A DNA stretch of 64,000 nt from Ulva prolifera (Eukaryota > Chlorophyta > Ulvophyceae > Ulvales > Ulvaceae). The stretch spans positions 434,001-498,000 of the forward strand of contig JALAAN010000010.1 in the NCBI GenBank assembly GCA_023078555.1, given 5' to 3'. A program made the translations under genes and the position numbers. Shown in pieces: positions 23,701-35,549 of the stretch (the first letter of the stretch is position 1; every line of letters begins with the position of its first letter). The notes beneath the pieces are model-generated. The model searched no databases, had not been told where the DNA came from, and was given only the letters and a program-made list of their open reading frames with translations.

Positions 23701-26700
23701 AATCAAGTGATAAGTCAGGGCTAGGGCTGCTATCAATGTTGAAATGGCAGCGCGCTCTCCCGCCCCTCATGCAGAAATCTCGCCCTCACAAAAACAGGTT
23801 CCCAACCTCACGTTAGGGGCTGAATCTTTGCACATGATGCTCTCTATGTCAAAGGAATGTGGTCTAGAAGTTTGGAGGCAATCAAGTGATAAGTCAGGGC
23901 TAGGGCTGCTATCAATGTTGAAAATGGCAGCGCGCTCTCCCGCCCCTCATGCAGAAATCCCGCGCCTCACAAAAACAGGTTCCCAACCTCACGTTAGGGG
24001 CTGAATCTTTGCACATGATACTCTCTATGTCACAGGAATGTGGTCTAGAAGTTTGGAGGCAATCAAGTGATAAGTCAGGGCAAGGGCTGCCTATCAATGT
24101 TGAAATGGCAGCGCGCTCTCCCGCCACTCATGCAGAAATCTCGCCCTCACAAAAACAGGTTCCCAACCTCACGTTAGGGGCTGAATCTTTGCACATGATG
24201 CTCTCTATGTCAAAGGAATGTGGTCTAGAAGTTTGGAGGCAATCAAGTGACAAGTCAGGGCAAGGGTTGCTATCAATGTTGAAATGGCAGCGCGCTCTCC
24301 CGCCCCTCATGCAGAAATCTCGCCCTCACAAAAACAGGTTCCCAACCTCACGTTAGGGGCTGAATCTTTGCACATGATGCTCTCTATGTCAAAGGAATGT
24401 GGTCTAGAAGTTTGGAGGCAATCAAGTGATAAGTCAGGGCTAGGGCTGCTATCAATGTTGAAATGGCAGCGCGCTCTCCATGCCACTCATGCAGAAATCT
24501 CGCGCCTCACAAAAACATGTTCCCAACCTCACGTTAGGGGCTGAATCTTTGCACATGATGCTCTCTATGTCAAAGGAATGTGGTCTAGAAGTTTGGAGGC
24601 AATCAAGTGATAAGTCAGGGCTAGGGCTGCTATCAATGTTGAAATGGCAGCGTGCTCCCATGCCACTCATGCAGAAATCTCGCCCTCACAAAAACAGGTT
24701 CCCAACCTCACGTTCGGGGCTGAATCTTTGCACATGATGCTCTCTATGTCAAAGGAATGTGGTGTAGAAGTTTGGAGGCAATCAAGTGATAAGTCAGGGC
24801 TAGGGCTGCTATCAATGTTGAAATGGCAGCGTGCTCTCCATGCCCCTCATGCAGAAATCCCGCGCCTCACAAAAACAGGTTCCCAACCTCACGTTAGGGG
24901 CTGAATCTTTGCACATGATGCTCTCTATGTCAAAGGAATGTGGTGTAGAAGTTTGGAGGCCATCAAGTGATAAGTCAGGGCAAGGGCTGCTATCAATGTT
25001 GAAATGGCAGCGCGCTCTCCCGCCACTCATGCAGAAATCCCGCGCCTCACAAAAACAGGTTCCCAACCTCACGTTAGGGGCTGAATCTTTGCACATGATA
25101 CTCTCTATGTCACAGGAATGTGGTCTAGAAGTTTGGAGGCAATCAAGTGATAAGTCAGGGCTAGGGCTGCTATCAATGTTGAAATGGCAGCGCGCTCTCC
25201 CGCCCCTCATGCAGAAATCCCGCGCCTCACAAAAACAGGTTCCCAACCTCACGTTAGGGGCTGAATCTTTGCACATGATGCTCTCTATGTCACAGGAATG
25301 TGGTCTAGAAGTTTGGAGGCAATCAAGTGATAAGTCAGGGCAAGGGCTCCTATCAATGTTGAAATGGCAGCGCGCTCTCCCGCCACTCATGCAGAAATCT
25401 CGCCCTCACAAAAACAGGTTCCCAACCTCACGTTAGGGGCTGAATCTTTGCACATGATGCTCTCTATGTCAAAGGAATGTGGTCTAGAAGTTTGGAGGCA
25501 ATCAAGTGATAAGTCAGGGCAAGGGCTGCTATCAATGTTGAAATGGCAGCGCGCTCTCCCGCCCCTCATGCAGAAATCTCGCCCTCACAAAAACAGGTTC
25601 CCAACCTCACGTTCGGGGCTGAATCTTTGCACATGATGCTCTCTATGTCAAAGGAATGTGGTGTAGAAGTTTGGAGGCAATCAAGTGATAAGTCAGGGCA
25701 AGGGTTGCTATCAATGTTGAAATGGCAGCGCGCTCTCCCGCCCCTCATGCAGAAATCCCGCGCCTCACAAAAACAGGTTCCCAACCTCACGTTTGGGGCT
25801 GAATCTTTGCACATGATACTCTCTATGTCAAAGGAATGTCATGTAGAAGTTTGGAGGCAATCAAGTGATAAGTCAGGGCTAGGGCTGCTATCAATGTTGA
25901 AATGGCAGCACGCTCTCCCGCCACTCATGCAGAAATCTCGCCCTCGCAAAAACAGGTTCCCAACCTCACGTTAGGGGCTGAATCTTTGCACATGATGCTA
26001 TCTATGTCAAATTAATGTGATGTGAGGTTTGGAGGCAATCAAGTGATAACTCAGGGCTAGGGCTGCTTTAAATGTTGAAATGGCAGCGTGCTCCCATGCC
26101 ACTCATGCAGAATTCTCGCACCTCACAAAAACAGGTTCCCAACCTCACCTTAGGGGCTGAATCTTTGCACATGATGCTCTCTATGTCAAAGGAATGTGGT
26201 GTAGAAGTTTGGAGGCAATCAAGTGATAAGTCAGGGCTAGGGCTGCTATCAATGTTGAAATGGCAGCACGCTCTCCCGCCACTCATGCAGAAATCTCGCC
26301 CTCAGCAAAAACAGGTTCCCAACCTCACGTTAGGGGCTGAATCTTTGCACATGATGCTATCTATGTCAAATTAATGTGATGTAGAGGTTTGGAGGCAATC
26401 AAGTGATAACGTCAGGGCTAGGGCTGCTATCAATGTTGAAATGGCAGCGTGCTCCCAAGCCACTCATGCAGAAATCTCGCACCTCACAAAAACAGGTTCC
26501 CATCCTCACCTTAGGGGCTGAATCTTTGCACATGATGCTCTCTATGTCAAAGGAATGTGGTGTAGAAGTTTGGAGGCAATCAAGTGATAAGTCAGGGCTA
26601 GGGCTGCTATCAATGTTGAAATGGCAGCACGCTCTCCCGCCACTCATGCAGAAATCTCGCCCTCGCAAAAACAGGTTCCCAACCTCACGTTAGGGGCTGA

Positions 26701-29700
26701 ATCTTTGCACATGATGCTATCTATGTCAAATTAATGTGAGTTAGAGGTTTGGAGGCAATCAAGTGATAACTCAGGGCTAGGGCTGCTATAAATGTTGAAA
26801 TGGCAGCGCGCTCTCCCTGCCACTCATGCAGAAATCTCGCACCTCACAAAAACAGGTTCCCAACCTCACCTTAGGGGCTGAATCTTTGCACATGATGCTC
26901 TCTATGTCAAAGGAATGTGGTGTAGAAGTTTGGAGGCAATCAAGTGATAAGTCAGGGCTAGGGCTGCTATCAATGTTGAAATGGCAGCGCGCTCTCCCGC
27001 CACTCATGCAGAAATCCCGCGCCTCACAAAAACAGGTTCCCAACCTCACGTTAGGGGCTGAATCTTTGCACATGATGCTCTCTATGTCAAAGGAATGTGG
27101 TCTAGAAGTTTGGAGGCAATCAAGTGATAAGTCAGGGCAAGGGCTTGCTATCAATGTTGAAATGGCAGCGCGCTCTCCCGCCCCTCATGCAGAAATCCCG
27201 CGCCTCACAAAAACAGGTTCCCAACCTCACGTTAGGGGCTGAATCTTTGCACATGATGCTCTCTATGTCAAAGGAATGTGGTCTAGAAGTTTGGAGGCAA
27301 TCAAGTGATAAGTCAGGGCAAGGGCTGCTATCAATGTTGAAATGGCAGCGCGCTCTCCCGCCACTCATGCAGAAATCCCGCGCCTTCACAAAAATAGGTT
27401 CCCAACCTCACGTTAGGGGCTGAATCTTTGCACATGATACTCTCTATGTCACAGGAATGTGGTCTAGAAGTTTGGAGGCAATCAAGTGATAAGTCAGGGC
27501 AAGGGCTGCTATCAATGTTGAAATGGCAGCGCGCTCTCCCGCCACTCATGCAGAAATCTCGCCCTCACAAAAACAGGTTCCCAACCTCACGTTAGGGGCT
27601 GAATCTTTGCACATGATGCTCTCTATGTCAAATTAATGTGATGTAGAGGTTTGGAGGCAATCAAGTGATAAGTCAGGGCTAGGGCTGCTATCAATGTTGA
27701 AATGGCAGCGTGCTCCCAATGCCACTCATGCAGAAATCTCGCACCTCACAAAAACAGGTTCCCAATCCTCACCTTAGGGGCTGAATCTTTGCACATGATG
27801 CTCTCTATGTCAAAGGAATGTGGTGTAGAAGTTTGGAGGCAATCAAGTGATAAGTCAGGGCTAGGGCTGCTATCAATGTTGAAATGGCAGCACGCTCTCC
27901 CGCCACTCATGCAGAAATCTCGCCCTCGCAAAAACAGGTTCCCAACCTCACGTTAGGGGCTGAATCTTTGCACATGATGCTATCTATGTCAAATTAATGT
28001 GATGTGAGGGTTTGGAGGCAATCAAGTGATAACTCAGGGCTAGGGCTGCTATCAATGTTGAAATGGCAGCGTGCTCCCATGCCACTCATGCAGAAATCCC
28101 GCGCCTCACAAAAACAGGTTCCCAACCTCACGTTAGGGCTGAATCTTTGCACATGATGCTCTCTTTGTCAAAGGAATGTGGTCTAGAAGTTTGGAGGCAA
28201 TCAAGTGATAAGTCAGGGCAAGGGTTGCTATCAATGTTGAAAATGGCAGCGCGCTCTCCCGCCCCTCATGCAGAAATCCCGCGCCTCACAAAAACAGGTT
28301 CCCAACCTCACGTTAGGGGCTGAATCTTTGCACATGATGCTCTCTATGTCAAAGGAATGTGGTCTAGAAGTTTGGAGGCAATCAAGTGATAAGTCAGGGC
28401 AAGGGCTGCTATCAATGTTGAAATGGCAGCGCGCTCTCCCGCCACTCATGCAGAAATCTCGCCCTCACAAAAACAGGTTCCCAACCTCACGTTAGGGGCT
28501 GAATCTTTGCACATGATGCTCTCTATGTCAAAGGAATGTGGTCTAGAAGTTTGGAGGCAATCAAGTGACTAAGTCAGGGCAAGGGCTGCTATCAATGTTG
28601 AAATGGCAGCGCTGCTCTCCAGCCCCTCATGCAGAAATCTCGCGCCTCACAAAAACAGGTTCCCAACCTCACGTTAGGGGCTGAATCTTTGCACATGATG
28701 CTCTCTATGTCAAAGGAATGTGGTGTAGAAGTTTGGAGGCAATCAAGTGATAAGTCAGGGCTAGGGCTGCTATCAATGTTGAAATGGCAGCACGCTCTCC
28801 CGCCACTCATGCAGAAATCTCGCCCTCGCAAAAACAGGTTCCCAACCTCACGTTAGGGGCTGAATCTTTGCACATGATGCTATCTATGTCAAATTAATGT
28901 GATGTGAGGGTTTGGAGGCAATCAAGTGATAACTCAGGGCTAGGGCTGCTTTAAATGTTGAAATGGCAGCGTGCTCCCATGCCACTCATGCAGAAATCTC
29001 GCACCTCACAAAAACAGGTTCCCAACCTCACCTTAGGGGCTGAATCTTTGCACATGATGCTCTCTATGTCAAAGGAATGTGGTGTAGAAGTTTGGAGGCA
29101 ATCAAGTGATAAGTCAGGGCTAGGGCTGCTATCAATGTTGAAATGGCAGCGCGCTCTCCCGCCACTCATGCAGAAATCCCGCGCCTCACAAAACAGGTTC
29201 CCAACCTCACGTTAGGGGCTGAATCTTTGCACATGATGCTCTCTTGTCAAAGGAATGTGGTCTAGAAGTTTGGAGGCAATCAAGTGATAAGTCAGGGCAA
29301 GGGTTGCTATCAATGTTGAAAGGCAGCGCGCTCTCCCGCCCCTCATGCAGAAATCCCGCGCCTCACAAAAACAGGTTCCCAACCTCACGTTAGGGGCTGA
29401 ATCTTTGCACATGATACTCTCTATGTCAAAGGAATGTGGTGTAGAAGTTTGGAGGCAATCAAGTGATAAGTCAGGGCTAGGGCTGCTATCAATGTTGAAA
29501 TGGCAGCGCGCTCTCCCTGCCACTCATGCAGAAATCTCGCCCTCACAAAAACAGGTTCCCAACCTCACGTTAGGGGCTGAATCTTTGCACATGATACTCT
29601 CTATGTCACAGGAATGTGGTCTAGAAGTTTGGAGGCAATCAAGTGATAAGTCAGGGCAAGGGCTGCCTATCAATGTTGAAATGGCAGCGCGCTCTCCCGC

Positions 29701-30110
29701 CACTCATGCAGAAATCTCCGCCCTCACAAAAACAGGTTCCCAACCTCACGTTAGGGCTGAATCTTTGCACATGATGCTATCTATGTCAAAGTAATGTGAT
29801 GTGAGGGTTTGGAGGCAATCAAGTGATAACTCAGGGCTAGGGCTGCTATAAATGTTGAAATGGCAGCGAGCTCCCATGCCACTCATGCAGAAATCTCGCA
29901 CCTCACAAAAACAGGTTCCCAACCTCACGCTTAGGGGCTGAATCTTTGCACATGATGCTCTCTATGTCAAAGGAATGTGGTGTAGAAGTTTGGAGGCAAT
30001 CAAGTGATAAGTCAGGGCTAGGGCTGCTATCAATGTTGAAATGGCAGCGCGCTCTCCCGCCACTCATGCAGAAATCCGCGCCTCACAAAAACAGGTTCCC
30101 AACCTCACGT
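20711..30110. repeat. Indel-rich satellite zone 2 (suspected mixed consensus)
   Basis: About 52 monomers, mostly close to consensus, with scattered one-base indels at diagnostic positions. Insertions with both variants: AATCCTCGCC (21,618), GAAAATGG (23,919), GCTGCCTATC (24,088 and 29,664), CTCAGCAAAA (26,301), GATAACGTC (26,406), GGGCTTGCT (27,142), CGCCTTCAC (27,382), CCCAATGCC (27,716), CCCAATCCTC (27,762), GTGACTAAG (28,566), AATCTCCGCC (29,714) and CACGCTTAGG (29,927). Losses of the variant base: TTAGGGCTG (28,134 and 29,751), CTCTTGTC (29,241), TTGAAAGG (29,316) and AATCCGCGCC (30,072). Around 22.5-23.9 kb the monomers are cleaner. I found no long duplicate of this zone in the window. 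Confidence 0.8.
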
Positions 30111-30833
30111 TAGGGGCTGAATCTTTGCACATGATGCTCTCTATGTCAAAGGAATGTGGTCTAGAAGTTTGGAGGCAATCAAGTGATAAGTCAGGGCTAG
30201 GGCTGCTATCAATGTTGAAATGGCAGCTGGCTCCCATGCCACTCATGCAAAAATCTCGCGCCTCACAAAAACAGGTTCCCAACCTCATTTTTAGGGCTGA
30301 ATCTTTGCACATGATGCTCTCTATGTCACAGGAATGTGGTCTAGAAGTTTGGAGGCAATCAAGTGACAAGTCAGGGCAAGGGCTCCTATCAATGTTGAAA
30401 TGGCAGCGCGCTCTCCCGCCACTCATGCAGAAATCTCGCCCTCACAAAAACAGGTTCCCAACCTCACGTTAAGGGCTGAATCTTTGCACATGATGCTATC
30501 TATGTCAAATTAATGTGATGTGAGGGTTTGGAGGCAATCAAGTGATAACTCAGGGCTAGGGCTGCTTTAAATGTTGAAATGGCAGCAAGCTCCCATGCCA
30601 CTCATGCAGAAATCTCGCACCTCACAAAAACAGGTTCCCAACCTCACCTTAGGGGCTGAATCTTTGCACATGATGCTCTCTATGTCAAAGGAATGTGGTG
30701 TAGAAGTTTGGAGGCAATCAAGTGATAAGTCAGGGCTAGGGCTGCTATCAATGATGAAATGGCAGCGCGCTCTCCCGCCACTCATGCAGAAATCCCGCGC
30801 CTCACAAAAACAGGTTCCCAACCTCACGTTAGG

Positions 30834-31552
30834 GGCTGAATCTTTGCACATGATGCTCTCTTTGTCAAAGGAATGTGGTCTAGAAATTTGGAGGCAATCA
30901 AGTGATAAGTCAGGGCTAGGGCTGCTATCAATGTTGAAATGGCAGCTGGCTCCCATGCCACTCATGCAAAAATCTCGCGCCTCACAAAAACATGTTCCCA
31001 ACCTCATTTTTGAGGCTGAATCTTTGCACATGATGCTCTCTATGTCACAGGAATGTGGTCTAGAAGTTTGGAGGCAATCAAGTGACAAGTCAGGGCAAGG
31101 GCTGCTATCAATGTTGAAATGGCAGCGCGCTCTCCCGCCACACATGCAGAAATCCCGCGCCTCACAAAAACATGTTCCCAACCTCACGTTAGGGGCTGAA
31201 TCTTTGCACATGATGCTCTCTATGTCAAAGGAACGTGGTCTAGAAGTTTGGAGGCAATCAAGTGATAAGTCAGGGCTAGGGCGGCCATCAATGTTGAAAT
31301 GGCAGCGTGCTCCCATGCCACTCATGCAGAAATCCCGCGCCTCACAAAAACATGTTCACAACATCACGTTAGGGGCTGAATCTTTGCACATGATGCTCTC
31401 TATGTCAAAGGAATGTGGTCTAGAAGTTTGGAGGCAATCAAGTGATAAGTCAGGGCTAGGGCTGCTATCAATGTTGAAATGGCAGCGTGCTCCCATGCCC
31501 CTCATGCAGAAATCTCGCCCTCACAAAAACAGGTTCCCAACCTCACGTTCGG
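30834..31552. repeat. Recurring four-monomer cassette, copy at 30.8 kb
   Basis: This full 719-bp cassette lies inside the 6.7-kb block. It is marked by GGAACGTGGTC near 31,231 (others GGAATGTGGTC) and GGGCGGCCATC near 31,280. Both changes are shared only with the copy at 38,736, as expected if they were duplicated together. Confidence 0.88.
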
Positions 31553-32296
31553 GGCTGAATCTTTGCACATGATGCTCTCTATGTCAAAGGAATGTGGTGT
31601 AGAAGTTTGGAGGCAATCAAGTGATAAGTCAGGGCTAGGGCTGCTATCAATGTTGAAATGGCAGCGTGCTCCCATGCCCCTCATGCAGAAATCCCGCGCC
31701 TCACAAAAACATGTTCCCAACCTCACGTTAGGGGCTGAATCTTTGCACATGATGCTCTCTATGTCAAAGGAATGTGGTGTAGAAGTTTGGAGGCCATCAA
31801 GTGATAAGTCAGGGCAAGGGTTGCTATCAATTTTGAAAAGGCAGCGCGCTCTCCCGCCCCTCATGCAGAAATCCCGCGCCTCACAAAAACAGGTTCCCAA
31901 CCTCACGTTAGGGGCTGAATCTTTGCACATGATACTCTCTATGTCACAGGAATGTGGTCTAGAAGTTTGGAGGCAATCAAGTGATAAGTCAGGGCAAGGG
32001 CTCCTATCAATGTTGAAATGGCAGCGCGCTCTCCCGCCACTCATGCAGAAATCTCGCCCTCACAAAACAGGTTCCCAACCTCACGTTAGGGGCTGAATCT
32101 TTGCACATGATGCTCTCTATGTCAAAGGAATGTGGTCTAGAAGTTTGGAGGCAATCAAGTGACAAGTCAGGGCAAGGGTTGCTATCAATGTTGAAATGGC
32201 AGCACGCTCTCCCGCCACTCATGCAGAAATCTCGCCCTCGCAAAAACAGGTTCCCAACCTCACGTTAGGGGCTGAATCTTTGCACATGATGCTATC

Positions 32297-33100
32297 TATG
32301 TCAAATTAATGTGATGTGAGGGTTTGGAGGCAATCAAGTGATAACTCAGGGCTAGGGCTGCTTTAAATGTTGAAATGGCAGCGTGCTCCCATGCCACTCA
32401 TGCAGAAATCTCGCACCTCACAAAAACAGGTTCCCATCCTCACCTTAGGGGCTGAATCTTTGCACATGATGCTCTCTATGTCAAAGGAATGTGGTGTAGA
32501 AGTTTGGAGGCAATCAAGTGATAAGTCAGGGCTAGGGCTGCTATCAATGTTGAAATGGCAGCACGCTCTCCCGCCACTCATGCAGAAATCTCGCCCTCGC
32601 AAAAACAGGTTCCCAACCTCACGTTAGGGGCTGAATCTTTGCACATGATGCTATCTATGTCAAATTAATGTGATGTGAGGGTTTGGAGGCAATCAAGTGA
32701 TAACTCAGGGCTAGGGCTGCTTTAAATGTTGAAATGGCAGCGTGCTCCCAAGCCACTCATGCAGAAATCTCGCACCTCACAAAAACAGGTTCCCATCCTC
32801 ACCTTAGGGGCTGAATCTTTGCACATGATGCTCTCTATGTCAAAGGAATGTGGTGTAGAAGTTTGGAGGCAATCAAGTGATAAGTCAGGGCTAGGGCTGC
32901 TATCAATGTTGAAATGGCAGCACGCTCTCCCGCCACTCATGCAGAAATCTCGCCCTCGCAAAAACAGGTTCCCAACCTCACGTTAGGGGCTGAATCTTTG
33001 CACATGATGCTATCTATGTCAAATTAATGTGATGTGAGGGTTTGGAGGCAATCAAGTGATAACTCAGGGCTAGGGCTGCTTTAAATGTTGAAATGGCAGC
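32297..33100. repeat. 359-bp dimer repeats (180 + 179)
   Basis: A TTAATGTGATG-type monomer alternates with a 179-bp monomer carrying GCAGCACGCTC and CGCCCTCGC, giving an exact 359-bp period (GCTTTAAATG at about 32,362, 32,721 and 33,080). The units differ by CCCATGCC versus CCCAAGCC. The same dimers recur at about 40,200-41,000, and in pairs near 35,779/36,138, 43,682/44,041 and 48,889/49,248. Confidence 0.86.
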
Positions 33101-34565
33101 GTGCTCCCATGCCACTCATGCAGAAATCTCGCACCTCACAAAAACAGGTTCCCATCCTCACCTTAGGGGCTGAATCTTTGCACATGATGCTCTCTATGTC
33201 AAAGGAATGTGGTCTAGAAGTTTGGAGGCAATCAAGTGATAAGTCAGGGCTAGGGCTGCTATCAATGTTGAAATGGCAGCGTGCTCCCATGCCCCTCATG
33301 CAGAAATCCCGCGCCTCACAAAAACATGTTCCCAACCTCACGTTAGGGGCTGAATCTTTGCACATGATGCTCTCTATGTCAAAGGAATGTGGTGTAGAAG
33401 TTTGGAGGCCATCAAGTGATAAGTCAGGGCAAGGGTTGCTATCAATGTTGAAAAGGCAGCGCGCTCTCCCGCCCCTCATGCAGAAATCCCGCGCCTCACA
33501 AAAACAGGTTCCCAACCTCACGTTAGGGGCTGAATCTTTGCACATGATACTCTCTATGTCACAGGAATGTGGTCTAGAAGTTTGGAGGCAATCAAGTGAT
33601 AAGTCAGGGCAAGGGCTCCTATCAATGTTGAAATGGCAGCGCGCTCTCCCGCCACTCATGCAGAAATCTCGCCCTCACAAAAACAGGTTCCCAACCTCAC
33701 GTTAGGGGCTGAATCTTTGCACATGATGCTCTCTATGTCAAAGGAATGTGGTCTAGAAGTTTGGAGGCAATCAAGTGACAAGTCAGGGCAAGGGTTGCTA
33801 TCAATGTTGAAATGGCAGCACGCTCTCCCGCCACTCATGCAGAAATCTCGCCCTCGCAAAAACAGGTTCCCAACCTCACGTTAGGGGCTGAATCTTTGCA
33901 CATGATGCTATCTATGTCAAATTAATGTGATGTGAGGGTTTGGAGGCAATCAAGTGATAACTCAGGGCTAGGGCTGCTTTAAATGTTGAAATGGCAGCGT
34001 GCTCCCATGCCACTCATGCAGAAATCTCGCACCTCACAAAAACAGGTTCCCATCCTCACCTTAGGGGCTGAATCTTTGCACATGATGCTCTCTATGTCAA
34101 AGGAATGTGGTGTAGAAGTTTGGAGGCAATCAAGTGATAAGTCAGGGCTAGGGCTGCTATCAATGTTGAAATGGCAGCGCGCTCTCCCGCCACTCATGCA
34201 GAAATCCCGCGCCTCACAAAAACAGGTTCCCAACCTCACGTTAGGGGCTGAATCTTTGCACATGATGCTCTCTTTGTCAAAGGAATGTGGTCTAGAAATT
34301 TGGAGGCAATCAAGTGATAAGTCAGGGCTAGGGCTGCTATCAATGTTGAAATGGCAGCGTGCTCCCATGCCACTCATGCAGAAATCTCGCCCTCACAAAA
34401 ACATGTTCCCAACCTCATTTTTGAGGCTGAATCTTTGCACATGATGCTCTCTATGTCACAGGAATGTGGTCTAGAAGTTTGGAGGCAATCAAGTGATAAG
34501 TCAGGGCTAGGGCTGCTATCAATGTTGAAATGGCAGCGTGCTCCCATGCCCCTCATGCAGAAATC
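32497..34565. repeat. 3,053-bp-offset duplicated block, copy 1
   Basis: 2,069 bp matching 35,550-37,618 at an offset of 3,053 bp, which is 17 monomers with 7 short ones. Edges are G32496 versus C35549 (GTGTAG versus TCTAG) and C34566 versus T37619. The one difference seen is G33447 versus T36500. The event is nested inside the 7,903-bp duplication, so it predates it. Confidence 0.86.
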
Positions 34566-35549
34566 CCGCGCCTCACAAAAACATGTTCCCAACCTCACGT
34601 TAGGGGCTGAATCTTTGCACATGATGCTCTCTATGTCAAAGGAATGTGGTGTAGAAGTTTGGAGGCCATCAAGTGACAAGTCAGGGCAAGGGCTGCTATC
34701 AATGTTGAAATGGCAGCGCGCTCTCCCGCCACTCATGCAGAAATCCCGCGCTTCACAAAAACAGGTTCCCAACCTCACGTTAGGGGCTGAATCTTTGCAC
34801 ATGATACTCTCTATGTCACAGGAATGTGGTCTAGAAGCTTGGAGGCAATCAAGTGATAAGTCAGGGCTAGGGCTACTATCAATGTTGAAAAGGCAGCGCG
34901 CTCTCCCGCCCCTCATGCAGAAATCCCGCGCCTCACAAAAACAGGTTCCCAACCTCACGTTAGGGGCTGAATCTTTGCACATGATACTCTCTATGTCACA
35001 GGAATGTGGTCTAGAAGTTTGGAGGCAATCAAGTGATAAGTCAGGGCTAGGGCTGCTATCAATGTTGAAAAGGCAGCGCGCTCTCCCGCCCCTCATGCAG
35101 AAATCCCGCGCCTCACAAAAACAGGTTCCCAACCTCACCTTAGGGGCTGAATCTTTGCACATGATGCTCTCTATGTCAAAGGAATGTGGTGTAGAAGTTT
35201 GGAGGCAATCAAGTGATAAGTCAGGGCTAGGGCTGCTATCAATGTTGAAATGGCAGCACGCTCTCCCGCCACTCATGCAGAAATCTCGCCCTCGCAAAAA
35301 CAGGTTCCCAACCTCACGTTAGGGGCTGAATCTTTGCACATGATGCTCTCTATGTCAAAGGAATGTGGTGTAGAAGTTTGGAGGCAATCAAGTGATAAGT
35401 CAGGGCTAGGGCTGCTATCAATGTTGAAATGGCAGCACGCTCTCCCGCCACTCATGCAGAAATCTCGCCCTCACAAAAACAGGTTCCCAACCTCACGTTC
35501 GGGGCTGAATCTTTGCACATGATGCTCTCTTTGTCAAAGGAATGTGGTC

